58,780 bases of DNA, from positions 1-58,780 of the IMG/VR virus record IMGVR_UViG_3300008459_000049; one strand, written 5' to 3'. This stretch comes from a virus. This document shows, one piece after another, positions 30,509 to 39,199 of this stretch (position 1 is its first letter; every line of letters starts with the position of its first letter). Below the pieces are notes generated by a model, which was not told the origin of the DNA, did not search any database, and saw only the letters and a list, made by a program, of their open reading frames with translations. The position numbers were made by a program, and so were the translations under genes.

Positions 30509-32491
30509 TTATCCTTGTAAAGTTTTAATTAAGTTCTTAAACTCTTCATCTTCATCTGGGAAGATTGCTAGTCCTAATTTTTCTCTTAAAGTTTGCTTTT
30601 TTTGAATTTGCTGTAAATTTTTTACAGGAAACTCTGTATAAGAGTCGTCGTTGTGCCAGACTAAACTATTTTTATTAAAATGAATTTGATAATTACCTTT
30701 TATTAAGTCTAGTGAATATTGTACATCTTCAGGTATTCCGCCTTCTTTATCAGAAAATACTAATTTTGTTTCGTCCCACTTTACTTTATCAAAAACATCT
30801 TTACGTACCATAAAAAATGCAGACGATTGATATAACGATCTATCTGCCGCATCGTGATCATATTCAACTAATGTATGTGGAGTTAAAGTTGCTCTATCCC
30901 AATATCTTGTTCCGTCTGGAGATAGAACTCTATTCCCTAAGACTTCCCAAGAATTATTAAGACTGTGCTTTATGGTACTATCTAACCAATCTTCCGATAA
31001 AATCACATCATCATCGCAAAATACAATATTTTCATATTGTGCTTTTTCTGCTGCTGCATTTCTTAGAGCAGCAACTTTTCTTGAATGTGCCTCTTGTTTT
31101 TTGTCTAATATTGATATTCCTTCAATATTTTTAAAATTATCAACATCACCAGTAATTATAATTTCGTATGGAATACTATACCATTTCTGTTTTTGTATGC
31201 TCTTAATAGTTAATAATGTTTTTTGTATTCTTTTACCATTAGTTGGTATACAAAAGCTTAAACCAGTTATAGGTTTTATTTCTAGTGTTTTTGGTTTAGA
31301 ATAAAAACCCAAAGAATAGAAAAATTTATCACAAACTTTTTCTACAGTAAACTCATTTCTTATCCAAACATTTAATTTCTTTGCCCAACTTTTAAATCGT
31401 GGATAGTCTTTATATACTTCACGCATACGTGATTTTAATGAACTTGACAGAGGATATGCCCAAGAGGTTCCCTCTTCAAGAACACCCTTCCACGAATGTT
31501 CTTTTGCAATTGGCTTTAGTTCATAATCGATTTTTCCAAACATTTTTTTATCTTTACCATTTTCATCTTTCATGGTAAGGAAATCAAGATGACCACTCCA
31601 ATCAGTTGCAATTACTGGTATTTCACTATATGCCGCCTCAAACATTGGGAAACCAAATCCTTCACCGTGAGTTGAAGAAACAAAAGCTTTGATTTGAGGA
31701 TGATTATACAGAGAATTAATTTCATCCTCTGACATATATCCATGTAGAAGAGTAACTGTACATTTGCGATCAGATGGAAGAGTAGACATTAGCATAGATA
31801 TATTTTTTTCAACAGTATCTCTATCCATAATTGAATCGTTTGTAATATTAATTTTTAACACTAAACCAACTTCTTCGTTTTTAAACTCTTCTACGAAGTT
31901 AGTAATAGTTTGTTCGAGATTTTTTCTTGGACCCCATTGACATATAGCTAGAAAATTAAAGTCATGTTTTAGATTTAATTTAAGATCAATTATTTTTCTA
32001 TCCTTAACTGGAAAATGACAAACTTCTATTGGAGTAGTAACTTTAAATTGATTATTATTTTTATCTCCAAATACTGTATTGATAAATGAAGATTTTGCGT
32101 GTTCACTTATTACAATAATTTTATCCATCTGTTGGCTTGGTTCTAGCCAAGATGGAGAAATAAAGTTTGTTTCAATTCCGGCAGTATATCCAATATTTGT
32201 AACTGCCATTTTTTTCCATTCATTTGGAATTGTAATCTGTAATGAAATATCAAAATTAGGATTATTACCAGTTTGCTGTAAATACGCTTGTGTTTTTGCG
32301 GATAGTTGGCTAACATATTGTACTTCTTCTTGCTGATCCACAATCCAGCCAGTATTTCCCCAATTCGTTCCAAGAAGAAATATATCAAATTTATCTTCAT
32401 GGTTTCGAAGAGATCTTAGTGCAAAACGGCACATTTCTCCATAACCACTTCTGCTTAAAATTGGTCCAGATATAACTATTTTTTTCTTCAT
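30509..32491 (-). CDS. Two-domain glycosyltransferase (GT4 plus GT2)
   Basis: 660 residues with two fused transferases. Residues 1-385 form a GT-B GT4 domain: SGYGEMCRFALRSL, ISEHAKSSFINTVFG, AICQWGPRKNLEQ, and the donor-binding FVSSTHGEGFGFPMFEAAYS followed by EIPVIATDWSGHLDFL. Residues ~410-650 form a GT-A family-2-like domain with LSFCIPTNGKRIQKTLLT, IVFCDDDVILSEDWL and a C-terminal WHNDDSY. Fusions of this sort can build a two-sugar unit or act sequentially. It ends two bases before the next gene's end, so it is in the operon. Confidence 0.8.
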   Translation of the reverse strand: MKKKIVISGPILSRSGYGEMCRFALRSLRNHEDKFDIFLLGTNWGNTGWIVDQQEEVQYVSQLSAKTQAYLQQTGNNPNFDISLQITIPNEWKKMAVTNIGYTAGIETNFISPSWLEPSQQMDKIIVISEHAKSSFINTVFGDKNNNQFKVTTPIEVCHFPVKDRKIIDLKLNLKHDFNFLAICQWGPRKNLEQTITNFVEEFKNEEVGLVLKINITNDSIMDRDTVEKNISMLMSTLPSDRKCTVTLLHGYMSEDEINSLYNHPQIKAFVSSTHGEGFGFPMFEAAYSEIPVIATDWSGHLDFLTMKDENGKDKKMFGKIDYELKPIAKEHSWKGVLEEGTSWAYPLSSSLKSRMREVYKDYPRFKSWAKKLNVWIRNEFTVEKVCDKFFYSLGFYSKPKTLEIKPITGLSFCIPTNGKRIQKTLLTIKSIQKQKWYSIPYEIIITGDVDNFKNIEGISILDKKQEAHSRKVAALRNAAAEKAQYENIVFCDDDVILSEDWLDSTIKHSLNNSWEVLGNRVLSPDGTRYWDRATLTPHTLVEYDHDAADRSLYQSSAFFMVRKDVFDKVKWDETKLVFSDKEGGIPEDVQYSLDLIKGNYQIHFNKNSLVWHNDDSYTEFPVKNLQQIQKKQTLREKLGLAIFPDEDEEFKNLIKTLQG

Positions 32492-32492
32492 A

Positions 32493-33737
32493 TTAAAATT
32501 CCTTTACAGTCCAAGATGTATAATTTTTTCTAGTGTCCCACGATCCATGTTTTTCATGAACTTCTTTCATTATTCTATCCCAGTTTTTGCAGAAGTTATC
32601 AAAGCTAAAATTCTTATTTACGAACTCACAACCTTTTTTACCAAGTTCTTTTCTTTCTTGTCTACTCATATTATGAATATACATCATCGCATCAACAACA
32701 TCTTTGTTGGACACTCTGTCTTCATAAATATATGGAACATCTTGGCTGCCAATAACAGCCTTTGATGCTGGTTCTATAAGAACTCCAAATTGTGTTTCTC
32801 CGTCAGTTAATTGATCCTGTATACCGCCAGTTTTATTTCCTATAACTGGCGTTCCGCACGACAATGATTCAAGAACAGAAAGACCAAATCCCTCTGCATC
32901 ACTTATGTTTATTGTGCAATCTGCTGCGTTGTAGAATTGTGCCATTACTTGCTGTGGTACTTTTCCAGTAGAAAGACCAAAATTTTCTTTTGTAAGACCT
33001 AACTCTTGAGCTATTGCTTGTAAATCTTGTCCGTTTGGATCTTTTGGATCAGTGTGCATTAATAGATATGCCTTATCATGCCCAACTTTATCTAGGAATT
33101 CTTTATACCACCATACAACGCTTCCACTCATTTTTCTGCGTGCATTTCTATTTGTCCAAAAAAATAAAGTTTTATTTGTGTGCATAAATTGCTTGTAATC
33201 TTCTACTGGAAGTGGTCTAAAAATTTCTGGATCTACTGCATGTGGAAGATATTCTTCTTCTACTTCTGGCGCTACAGTTCTAACGATATCACTAGTTAAT
33301 TTACTAATTGTAACAATTTTATCATTTGATAGATAAAATTTACGATTAAATTTTGGATATGGATAGTTGTCCCATACGTGATAATAAACAATAGGAACAT
33401 TACAACGAATCTCTTGCTCAAAATTCCATAGCCAAGTCCAAAATCTTGGATCTGTCATAATCCACATAATATCTGGCTTAAAATCTCTTATAAAATTTCT
33501 AATCATGTCTGGGGTTCCGTAGCCATCTACAGGAATTAAAGTTAAATCTTCTCCCCATTGTTGAAATCTTGTTGGTCTATAATCATTATGTTTAATAGCC
33601 CCACCAATATATAGAATTTGATAATCGCCAGTTTTTAAGAGAGAATCAACCATAAATTTACTTTGACCACCAACTCCAGAAGATGAAAGATAATGATCAG
33701 AAATAACAATAACTTTTATTTTTTTCTTATCTGACAT
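32493..33737 (-). CDS. GT4 glycosyltransferase
   Basis: 414 residues, GT-B fold. N-terminal SDHYLSSSGVGGQSKFMVDS is the typical glycine-rich acceptor loop; IVTISKLTSDIV, LFFWTNRNARRKMSGSVVWW and the C-terminal donor motif NISDAEGFGLSVLESLSCGT followed by PVIGNKTGGIQDQL identify GT4. It follows GMD by a short overlap. Donor and acceptor are not determinable. Confidence 0.82.
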   Translation of the reverse strand: MSDKKKIKVIVISDHYLSSSGVGGQSKFMVDSLLKTGDYQILYIGGAIKHNDYRPTRFQQWGEDLTLIPVDGYGTPDMIRNFIRDFKPDIMWIMTDPRFWTWLWNFEQEIRCNVPIVYYHVWDNYPYPKFNRKFYLSNDKIVTISKLTSDIVRTVAPEVEEEYLPHAVDPEIFRPLPVEDYKQFMHTNKTLFFWTNRNARRKMSGSVVWWYKEFLDKVGHDKAYLLMHTDPKDPNGQDLQAIAQELGLTKENFGLSTGKVPQQVMAQFYNAADCTINISDAEGFGLSVLESLSCGTPVIGNKTGGIQDQLTDGETQFGVLIEPASKAVIGSQDVPYIYEDRVSNKDVVDAMMYIHNMSRQERKELGKKGCEFVNKNFSFDNFCKNWDRIMKEVHEKHGSWDTRKNYTSWTVKEF

Positions 33738-34707
33738 TTATAATTTCCTTTTTTAGGTCATTATCATACATTATTTTTGCCAATTCTTTAATTGTAGTTT
33801 TTGGTTTCCAGCCAAGTATTCTTTCTGCTTTACTTCTATCGCCTTGTAATAGCGGAACTTCACTTGGGCGCTTGTATTGTTCATCAATAACAATATATTG
33901 CATTAAGTCATACCCAGCAATTTCAGAAACGCAAGATATAAATTCATTGATTGTATAAGTTTCTCCGGTTGCAAGAACATAATCATCTGCAACATCGTGT
34001 TGCAGCATCATCCACATTCCTTCAACATATTCTTTTGCATATCCCCAGTCTCTACGCGCATCAAGATTACCAAGTCTTAATTCTTTTTGTAGTCCTAGTT
34101 TTATTCTTGCAGCTGCTTTTGTAATCTTGCGAGTTACAAACTGTTCACCGCGACGTTCGCTTTCATGATTAAAAAGAATACCAGAGCAAGCAAAAAGCCC
34201 ATAAGCCTTACGATAATTAATCACAAGATTATGAGCAGCTACTTTTGCACAAGCATATGGGGAAACTGGTGATAATGGTGTTAGCTCTCCTTGTGGTACA
34301 GCACTATTATCTCCAAACATCTCACTGGTGCTGGCTTGATAAAATCTTGTCGATGGAGATATATTTCTTATGGCTTCAAGACAATTTAATGTTCCATTAG
34401 CATTAATATCAAAAGTGCTTTCTGGAGAAGTAAATGAAACGCCTACGTGGCTTTGCGCTGCTAGATTATAGAATTCATCTGGTCTATATTTTGCTATAAT
34501 TCTCCATATCGAAGATGTATCAGAAATGTCTCCATTTTCCAATATTACATTTTTATTGTCTAATAAATGTTCTATATTAAAAAATTTTTTATCCTCCATA
34601 GAAGATCGCCTTACAACACCAACAACTAGGTAACCTTTTTCTAACAAAAATTCTGTTAAAAAGCTTCCATCTTGTCCATTTATTCCAGTTATAACAGCAG
34701 TTTTCAT
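33727..34707 (-). CDS. gmd: GDP-mannose 4,6-dehydratase
   Basis: 326 residues from the ATG at 34707, preceded by AAGGAAC; a frame opening earlier uses TTG and overlaps the previous gene, so I prefer this start. Key features: VITGINGQDGSFLTEFLLE, NLAAQSHVGVSF, YQASTSEMFG, SPVSPYACAKVAAH (catalytic Tyr/Lys), NHESERRGEQFVTRKI and ATGETYTINEFI. GMD turns GDP-D-mannose into GDP-4-keto-6-deoxymannose, the precursor for both the fucose and the colitose branches. It is the committing step of this cluster. Confidence 0.93.
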   Translation of the reverse strand: MKTAVITGINGQDGSFLTEFLLEKGYLVVGVVRRSSMEDKKFFNIEHLLDNKNVILENGDISDTSSIWRIIAKYRPDEFYNLAAQSHVGVSFTSPESTFDINANGTLNCLEAIRNISPSTRFYQASTSEMFGDNSAVPQGELTPLSPVSPYACAKVAAHNLVINYRKAYGLFACSGILFNHESERRGEQFVTRKITKAAARIKLGLQKELRLGNLDARRDWGYAKEYVEGMWMMLQHDVADDYVLATGETYTINEFISCVSEIAGYDLMQYIVIDEQYKRPSEVPLLQGDRSKAERILGWKPKTTIKELAKIMYDNDLKKEIINVR

Positions 34708-34718
34708 ATTTTTGTTCC

Positions 34719-35492
34719 TTATGGGCAATGCACTGTATTTTTATACTCACAATATGTGCAATTAAGTTTATTTTTTGGATAATTCTTTTTGTTAATATTA
34801 TATAAAGCTTTATTTAGAAAGTTAAGAGCATTTTGGATTTTTTTAGGACCACTTGTAACTCTAAAGATTTCAACTTGATTTTTTTTAGCAGTTCTTTTAA
34901 GAAGAGCAAAATATGTTTCTATGTTCTTTACATCTACGCCATGCTTTTGTGCATAGAAATGTTTATAGAACGTTAATTGATAAGTAGTAATCTTATCACT
35001 TTTTTTCTTTGCATCCCATCCCCAAGCACAAGATTTCCAATCAATAATATGGATTTTCTCATCTTCAGTTTGAATAATAAGATCTATGAAGCCTTTAAAA
35101 TTATAACCAAGATCTGGATCTTGTTTAATAGACTCATAGATGTCCTCTTCTGCTGCGAGAACTTTAAATTGTCCAAATTTTTGTTTAAGAGAAGGAATTA
35201 CTTTTGTAGATAAAGTTTTTCCTTGTTCAATCATATCAATGATTAATTTTTCATCAACCTTTTGATTGTTTTCTTTTAGAATCTTTATCTCTTCATTAAA
35301 TTTATTTAAGAAGATTTCTTGTTCATTAATATTATCATCTTGTACTTTTAGTTCTGCGGCTTCATGTAAAGCTGTACCAAAAGCAGTATATTCAGATCCA
35401 GAATATACATTCACTCTATCTTCATATGATAATTTATATTTAAACGGACACTCGTTCCAAACTTTAAGCGCTGAAAAAGATACATGCGACAT
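34719..35492 (-). CDS. PD-(D/E)XK nuclease, Cas4/RecB-like with likely Fe-S cluster
   Basis: 257 residues. GxxLHE (FGTALHEAAELK), GFIDLIIQ, HIIDWKSCAW and YQLTFYKHF give the nuclease core motifs in order. The single early cysteine (NECPFKY) and C-terminal CTYCEYKNTVHC fit the four-cysteine iron-sulphur layout of Cas4/AddB enzymes. Such phage exonucleases act in recombination or DNA end processing. A perfect sigma70 promoter lies at 35513-35541. Confidence 0.85.
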   Translation of the reverse strand: MSHVSFSALKVWNECPFKYKLSYEDRVNVYSGSEYTAFGTALHEAAELKVQDDNINEQEIFLNKFNEEIKILKENNQKVDEKLIIDMIEQGKTLSTKVIPSLKQKFGQFKVLAAEEDIYESIKQDPDLGYNFKGFIDLIIQTEDEKIHIIDWKSCAWGWDAKKKSDKITTYQLTFYKHFYAQKHGVDVKNIETYFALLKRTAKKNQVEIFRVTSGPKKIQNALNFLNKALYNINKKNYPKNKLNCTYCEYKNTVHCP

Positions 35493-35520
35493 AGTTACTC
35501 TCCATGGTGAAGATTATAAC

Positions 35521-36204
35521 TTATGCCGCCTTTTTTGTCAACTTAGAAATTTTACTAAATAATTTAGGGCTTATTTTACTTAAATACTCTCTATCGCCAT
35601 TATAGAAATATTCAAAACCATTTGCATAATATTCTCTTAATGATGTAGTTCCATATGCTGATGGGAATAGACCTGTGCATATTTGATTTAATCTATCGTA
35701 TCCAACTACATTATATAAAAAATTATCAAATTGCGGATTATATTCTAATCTAATAAAAGCCATTGGATCTTCGTATTCAAGCTCTTGAGCTTTTAAAATA
35801 GACCTAAGCTTTTTTCGTTTTCCAACGAATTCTGCTGCTAGTTCGCTATCTCCATAAATTGATTCTCTATACATCTCTTCTGTAGAGTGTCCTAATTCAT
35901 GAATTATTGCTTCATATAAGCTTTCTTCTGTTAGATTTTGGCTAGATATATAGATCGCACCTCTTAGGTATGCAGACTGTACTTGTCTTAAGTCTAATTC
36001 TTCAAACTTGCCAACATAAATGTAGTCTAAATCTTTAAATAGCTTTTTTGGTATATTTTTTTCTATTCTTCTACAAACATTATGTATGTCTACAGGTTGT
36101 TCAATATTATGTTGTAATAATAAAAGTATGTCTTTAAAAAGAAAATATTCTTTTTTATTTTTTTTTGCTTGTTTGTTTGAATTTGCTATTGCATTAATAT
36201 TCAT
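35521..36204 (-). CDS. Putative zinc metalloprotease (zincin, 227 aa)
   Basis: Residues ~120-130 contain IIHELGHSTEE, an HExxH zincin site in a helical context; a downstream acidic residue could be the third ligand. No signal peptide or membrane segment. Size is small for a protease, and the family is unassigned. It overlaps the 96-residue gene by four bases and may be expressed with the nuclease. Confidence 0.65.
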   Translation of the reverse strand: MNINAIANSNKQAKKNKKEYFLFKDILLLLQHNIEQPVDIHNVCRRIEKNIPKKLFKDLDYIYVGKFEELDLRQVQSAYLRGAIYISSQNLTEESLYEAIIHELGHSTEEMYRESIYGDSELAAEFVGKRKKLRSILKAQELEYEDPMAFIRLEYNPQFDNFLYNVVGYDRLNQICTGLFPSAYGTTSLREYYANGFEYFYNGDREYLSKISPKLFSKISKLTKKAA

Positions 36205-36491
36205 GATTTCTTTCTTTGTGATTTTTTAGGTCTATCAGATTCTTCTTCAAAATCAGCAACAGCTTGCTCATATCCACGAATAAAATTTTCTTCTGCTACA
36301 GCCATAAGGAACTCTGGAAACTCCTCTGCAAGAACATCAACAATCATTTCTACGGTTATATTTCCATCATTAGATTTTACTTTATTTCCCACATAATTTA
36401 CCAGCATTTGTTTTAGTGGATTTTCTTTTTGAACAAAAGATTTTAAATCTTCATTTAGAAATTGCTCTTGTTGTACTTGTTTCGCGTTCAT
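36201..36491 (-). CDS. Hypothetical protein (96 aa)
   Basis: Charged helical protein, start MNAKQVQQEQFLNEDLKSFV, ending in a basic tail (RPKKSQRKKS). The middle contains VEMIVDVLAEEFPEFLMAVAEE. No known domain. It overlaps the zincin's start by four bases and follows PhoH2 by nine bases. Confidence 0.65.
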   Translation of the reverse strand: MNAKQVQQEQFLNEDLKSFVQKENPLKQMLVNYVGNKVKSNDGNITVEMIVDVLAEEFPEFLMAVAEENFIRGYEQAVADFEEESDRPKKSQRKKS

Positions 36492-36500
36492 TTTTTCCTC

Positions 36501-37835
36501 TTATAAAACTTCAGCAGCTAGGCTTGCAACTGCGCTTCTTTCACCACGTTGTAGCGTTATATGACCAGCTAATTCAAATGGCTTAAATTTTTCAACTGCA
36601 TAAGTTAAACCGTTGTTTGTTGCGTCTAGAAAACTTGCGTCAATTTGTTGAATATCACCAGTTAAAATAATCTTTGTATCTTCACCAACTCTTGTAATTA
36701 TAGTTTTTAATTCGTGCATAGTTAAGTTTTGTGCTTCATCAATAATAATGAAAGCTTTTGAAATTGAACGACCGCGAATAAATGTAAGAGCCTCTACTTC
36801 GATTGTTCCATTCTCAAATAGCATTTCAAGATTACGTTTTTCTGGCATTAAGAATTCTAGGTTATCTTTAATTGGAGCAACCCAAGGAGCCATTTTTTCC
36901 TCTAGAGTTCCAGGTAGGAAACCGATATCGCGTCCCATTGGTTCTACTGGTCTTGAAACAACAATCTTGCTGTATAGCTCGCCTTCTATAGTTTGTTGTA
37001 GAGCGGCTGCAAGGGCAATTAGAGTTTTACCACAGCCAGCACTTCCAACTAGAGAAACAATTTTGACATCTGGGTCCATAAGAAGATCAATAGCAAATTG
37101 TTGTTCTTTGTTTTTAGCATGAATACCCCAAATTCCTCCATCGTTCTTTTTTACTTTTGATAATGGATGGTTGTAGTTTTTAAATTTGCATAGAGCAGTT
37201 TTTTTCTCATTTGCATTAGACACAAGCATTATGTATTGATTTGGAAATAGACAAATATTTTTTTCCTCTAGATAGATTTTTTCTCCAGAATAAAAACGAT
37301 CAATAATTTCATCATCAACAAGATGAGAAGTAAAACCAGTATAGATCTCTTCTACTTTTTGTACTATTTGATTTGTAGTATAATCTTGAGCTTGAATACC
37401 TAATGCATCAGCTTTAACGCGCATGTTAATATCTTGAGATACAAGATAAACTTGCTTTGATACATCGCTTTTTTGTTCTTCTGCTCGCATTACTGCTTTA
37501 ACTGTTGCAAGAATTTGATTATCTGGGTCTTGAATTGACATCTCTGGAGGTAGAGTATTTTGACCATAATCCATTACTGTTAGTAGACCTTTACGTCCAC
37601 CAATTTTAACACCTTTATCAAGCTGACCTTTCTCTCTTAGAGAATCAAAAATACGGATAACTTGACGAGCATTTGCACCTACACCATCTTGACGTTTTTT
37701 GTGCTTATCAATCTCTTCAAGAACCTTGAGCGGGACAACAATGTCATTGTCCTGAAAAGCATATACAGCATTAAAATCACTTAAAAAAACATTTGTGTCA
37801 ATTACATAAATTTTCTTGTTTTTAGCTTTTGCCAT
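36501..37835 (-). CDS. phoH: PhoH2 (PIN-PhoH) RNA-processing ATPase
   Basis: 444 residues. Residues 8-150 are a PIN ribonuclease domain (IYVIDTNVFLSDF, IQDPDNQILATV). Residues ~235-440 are a PhoH ATPase: VGSAGCGKT (Walker A), FIRGRSISKAFIIIDEAQNL (Walker B) and ILTGDIQQIDAS. PIN-PhoH proteins are sequence-specific RNA helicase/ribonucleases. phoH genes are very common in marine T4-like phages, but their role there is not settled. An AAGGATC ribosome site precedes the ATG, and a terminator separates it from the SpoU gene upstream. Confidence 0.92.
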   Translation of the reverse strand: MAKAKNKKIYVIDTNVFLSDFNAVYAFQDNDIVVPLKVLEEIDKHKKRQDGVGANARQVIRIFDSLREKGQLDKGVKIGGRKGLLTVMDYGQNTLPPEMSIQDPDNQILATVKAVMRAEEQKSDVSKQVYLVSQDINMRVKADALGIQAQDYTTNQIVQKVEEIYTGFTSHLVDDEIIDRFYSGEKIYLEEKNICLFPNQYIMLVSNANEKKTALCKFKNYNHPLSKVKKNDGGIWGIHAKNKEQQFAIDLLMDPDVKIVSLVGSAGCGKTLIALAAALQQTIEGELYSKIVVSRPVEPMGRDIGFLPGTLEEKMAPWVAPIKDNLEFLMPEKRNLEMLFENGTIEVEALTFIRGRSISKAFIIIDEAQNLTMHELKTIITRVGEDTKIILTGDIQQIDASFLDATNNGLTYAVEKFKPFELAGHITLQRGERSAVASLAAEVL

Positions 37836-37855
37836 TTTTGATCCTTATAAAAAAA

Positions 37856-37879
37856 GGCACCGATGAAATTACCGGTGCC
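37856..37879 (-). terminator. Intrinsic terminator between SpoU and phoH
   Basis: A seven-base-pair GGCACCG/CGGTGCC stem with a ten-base loop is followed on the minus strand by seven T. It ends the transcript starting at the SpoU promoter before phoH. Confidence 0.82.
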
Positions 37880-37907
37880 TTCATCTTACTATATTTAGTC
37901 TGAAAGT

Positions 37908-38459
37908 TTAATTTGTAGCATTATATTTAATAACAAAATCGTTCATAATTATAGAACCAGCCACAGCAGCATTGAGGCTTCTGACAGAACCATACTGCTC
38001 AATATAAACAAACTTATCACATATCTCCAATGTTTCGGGCGTAATTCCGATACCTTCTTCGCCCAATATAAACAGGACAGGCTTATCATATTTAGCATTA
38101 TCCAAAGTAATAGCAGACGGCACAGTATTCTCAATAGCCACAAGCTCGTAGTCCTCTTTTAGCTTGAGCAATTGGTCGCGTGTTGATAGATGGATCACAT
38201 CAGTATAATTGTGTGTTCCAACTGTGCCACGACGATCATAATGCTTACGTCCTAAATAGTATACGGCCCGTGCATTAAACGCATTAGCTGATCGAATTAC
38301 TGTACCAATATTAAAATCCCCAGCAAAGTTTTCCATACACACTGCATAAGGAAAAGACTTCGACTGGAGATCTTTTTTAATTAATTCAGTTGTCCAGGAT
38401 GTAAAGCGGTCGTTCTTATACTTATCAAGAATGTTTCTGTTGTCTGTGGTGTGCATCAT
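37908..38459 (-). CDS. SpoU/TrmH-family RNA 2'-O-methyltransferase
   Basis: 183 residues with the SPOUT signatures: GDFNIGTVIRSANAFN (motif 1), VLFILGEEGIGITPE (motif 2) and YGSVRSLNAAVAGSI (motif 3). The family methylates ribose of tRNA or rRNA; the knot fold binds S-adenosylmethionine. A phage-encoded SpoU enzyme is uncommon. Which RNA it targets is unknown, though a phage tRNA gene lies nearby. The promoter at 38466-38494 places the transcription start at the ATG itself, so translation may be leaderless. Confidence 0.85.
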   Translation of the reverse strand: MMHTTDNRNILDKYKNDRFTSWTTELIKKDLQSKSFPYAVCMENFAGDFNIGTVIRSANAFNARAVYYLGRKHYDRRGTVGTHNYTDVIHLSTRDQLLKLKEDYELVAIENTVPSAITLDNAKYDKPVLFILGEEGIGITPETLEICDKFVYIEQYGSVRSLNAAVAGSIIMNDFVIKYNATN

Positions 38460-38465
38460 GCAGCT

Positions 38466-38494
38466 ACACTACCATGCTATTTTTTTCGCGTCAA
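38466..38494 (-). promoter_or_regulatory. Sigma70-type promoter of the SpoU gene
   Basis: Minus strand TTGACG, 17 bases, TAGTGT. The -10 box ends six bases before the ATG at 38459, so the transcript would start at or next to the start codon. The upstream 50-residue ORF ends inside it. Confidence 0.6.
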
Positions 38495-38629
38495 GAGAAT
38501 ATAAAGGTCTTCTAGTAAATCTTGAATATAGCGACTAATATTTAAAAAGATTTCTATCAATATTCCTGCTGTCATTACACCAAGAGTAATACCAACAGAA
38601 GCAGCACCAGCTAATAATATTAAGTTCAT
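38477..38629 (-). CDS. Small membrane protein (50 aa)
   Basis: Minus-strand frame MNLILLAGAASVGITLGVMT with a single hydrophobic segment (~residues 2-28) and a charged C-terminus ending RKK. It uses an ATG at 38629 and stops within the SpoU promoter. No homologue recognised; the composition is that of a small phage membrane protein. Confidence 0.6.
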   Translation of the reverse strand: MNLILLAGAASVGITLGVMTAGILIEIFLNISRYIQDLLEDLYILLTRKK

Positions 38630-38636
38630 TTTATAA

Positions 38637-38843
38637 TTATCTTTTTATATGATCAGTAAATGATTTAACAGCATTTAGAACAAAATTTTCAAAATGTTCT
38701 TGTGACCACTCTTTTAATTCAAAGGCTTCTAAATACAAATCTTTAAATTTATCTGTTGCTTCAAAAATTATTTCTGCTGATCCATCTTCATTTTCTTTAA
38801 TCTCTAAACATTTTATTTCTTTTAAAAAATCATGCTCTGTCAT
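38637..38843 (-). CDS. Hypothetical protein (68 aa)
   Basis: Acidic helical protein (MTEHDFLKEIKCLEIKENED...) with no motif recognised. Overlaps the stop of the 62-residue gene by four bases. Confidence 0.6.
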   Translation of the reverse strand: MTEHDFLKEIKCLEIKENEDGSAEIIFEATDKFKDLYLEAFELKEWSQEHFENFVLNAVKSFTDHIKR

Positions 38844-39028
38844 TTTCTACCCGCTGTTATATTTTTTGTGACTCTTATTTCTTTATTAGAATATGTCCAG
38901 ATCTCGCCATTATGTAAAACACATACAAAATAAAGATCAGATTCTAAACCATAATCAATAAGAATCTCCGCGTAGCCTTTGCCACGCGGAGACTCAATTT
39001 CTAATGGTGGATTTAATTGCAACATCAT
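38840..39028 (-). CDS. Hypothetical protein (62 aa)
   Basis: Begins MMLQLNPPLEIESPRGKGYA; beta-rich with VCVLHNGEIWTYSNKEI near the C-terminus. The pattern is seen in small phage proteins but I cannot name a family. Just upstream on the minus strand are the 18-base-pair inverted repeat and the tRNA-like element. Confidence 0.6.
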   Translation of the reverse strand: MMLQLNPPLEIESPRGKGYAEILIDYGLESDLYFVCVLHNGEIWTYSNKEIRVTKNITAGRK

Positions 39029-39054
39029 TTTGTTTTATTTGATGTTCTGTATTG

Positions 39055-39095
39055 GTGGAGAAGAGTAAATTTGGTGCAAATTTACTCTTCTCCAC
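39055..39095. repeat. Perfect 18-bp inverted repeat, five-base loop
   Basis: Positions 39055-39072 pair fully with 39078-39095. No T run follows on either strand, so it is not a standard terminator. It lies between the 62-residue gene and the tRNA-like element. Confidence 0.9.
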
Positions 39096-39105
39096 TATTT
39101 ATTAG

Positions 39106-39184
39106 TGGTGGACCATTTCGGTAACGCTCCGAACTGAATTTCTGCGTGCAAGGCAGACGACCACACTATGCAGTCCCATGGCCC
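39106..39184 (-). tRNA. tRNA-Ala(UGC)-like cloverleaf, non-canonical
   Basis: Reading the minus strand, a 7-bp acceptor (GGGCCAT with ATGGTCC), a short D-like arm, an anticodon arm (TCTGC-CTTGCAC-GCAGA) and a T-like arm (TTCGG-AGCGTTA-CCGAA) fold as a cloverleaf ending ACCA. The anticodon arm closely resembles that of bacterial tRNA-Ala(UGC). The D and T loops lack the usual GG and TTCG consensus, so it may be degenerate, or the leader of the adjacent plus-strand HNH gene. Confidence 0.4.
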
Positions 39185-39199
39185 AATAAAGGAATAATT

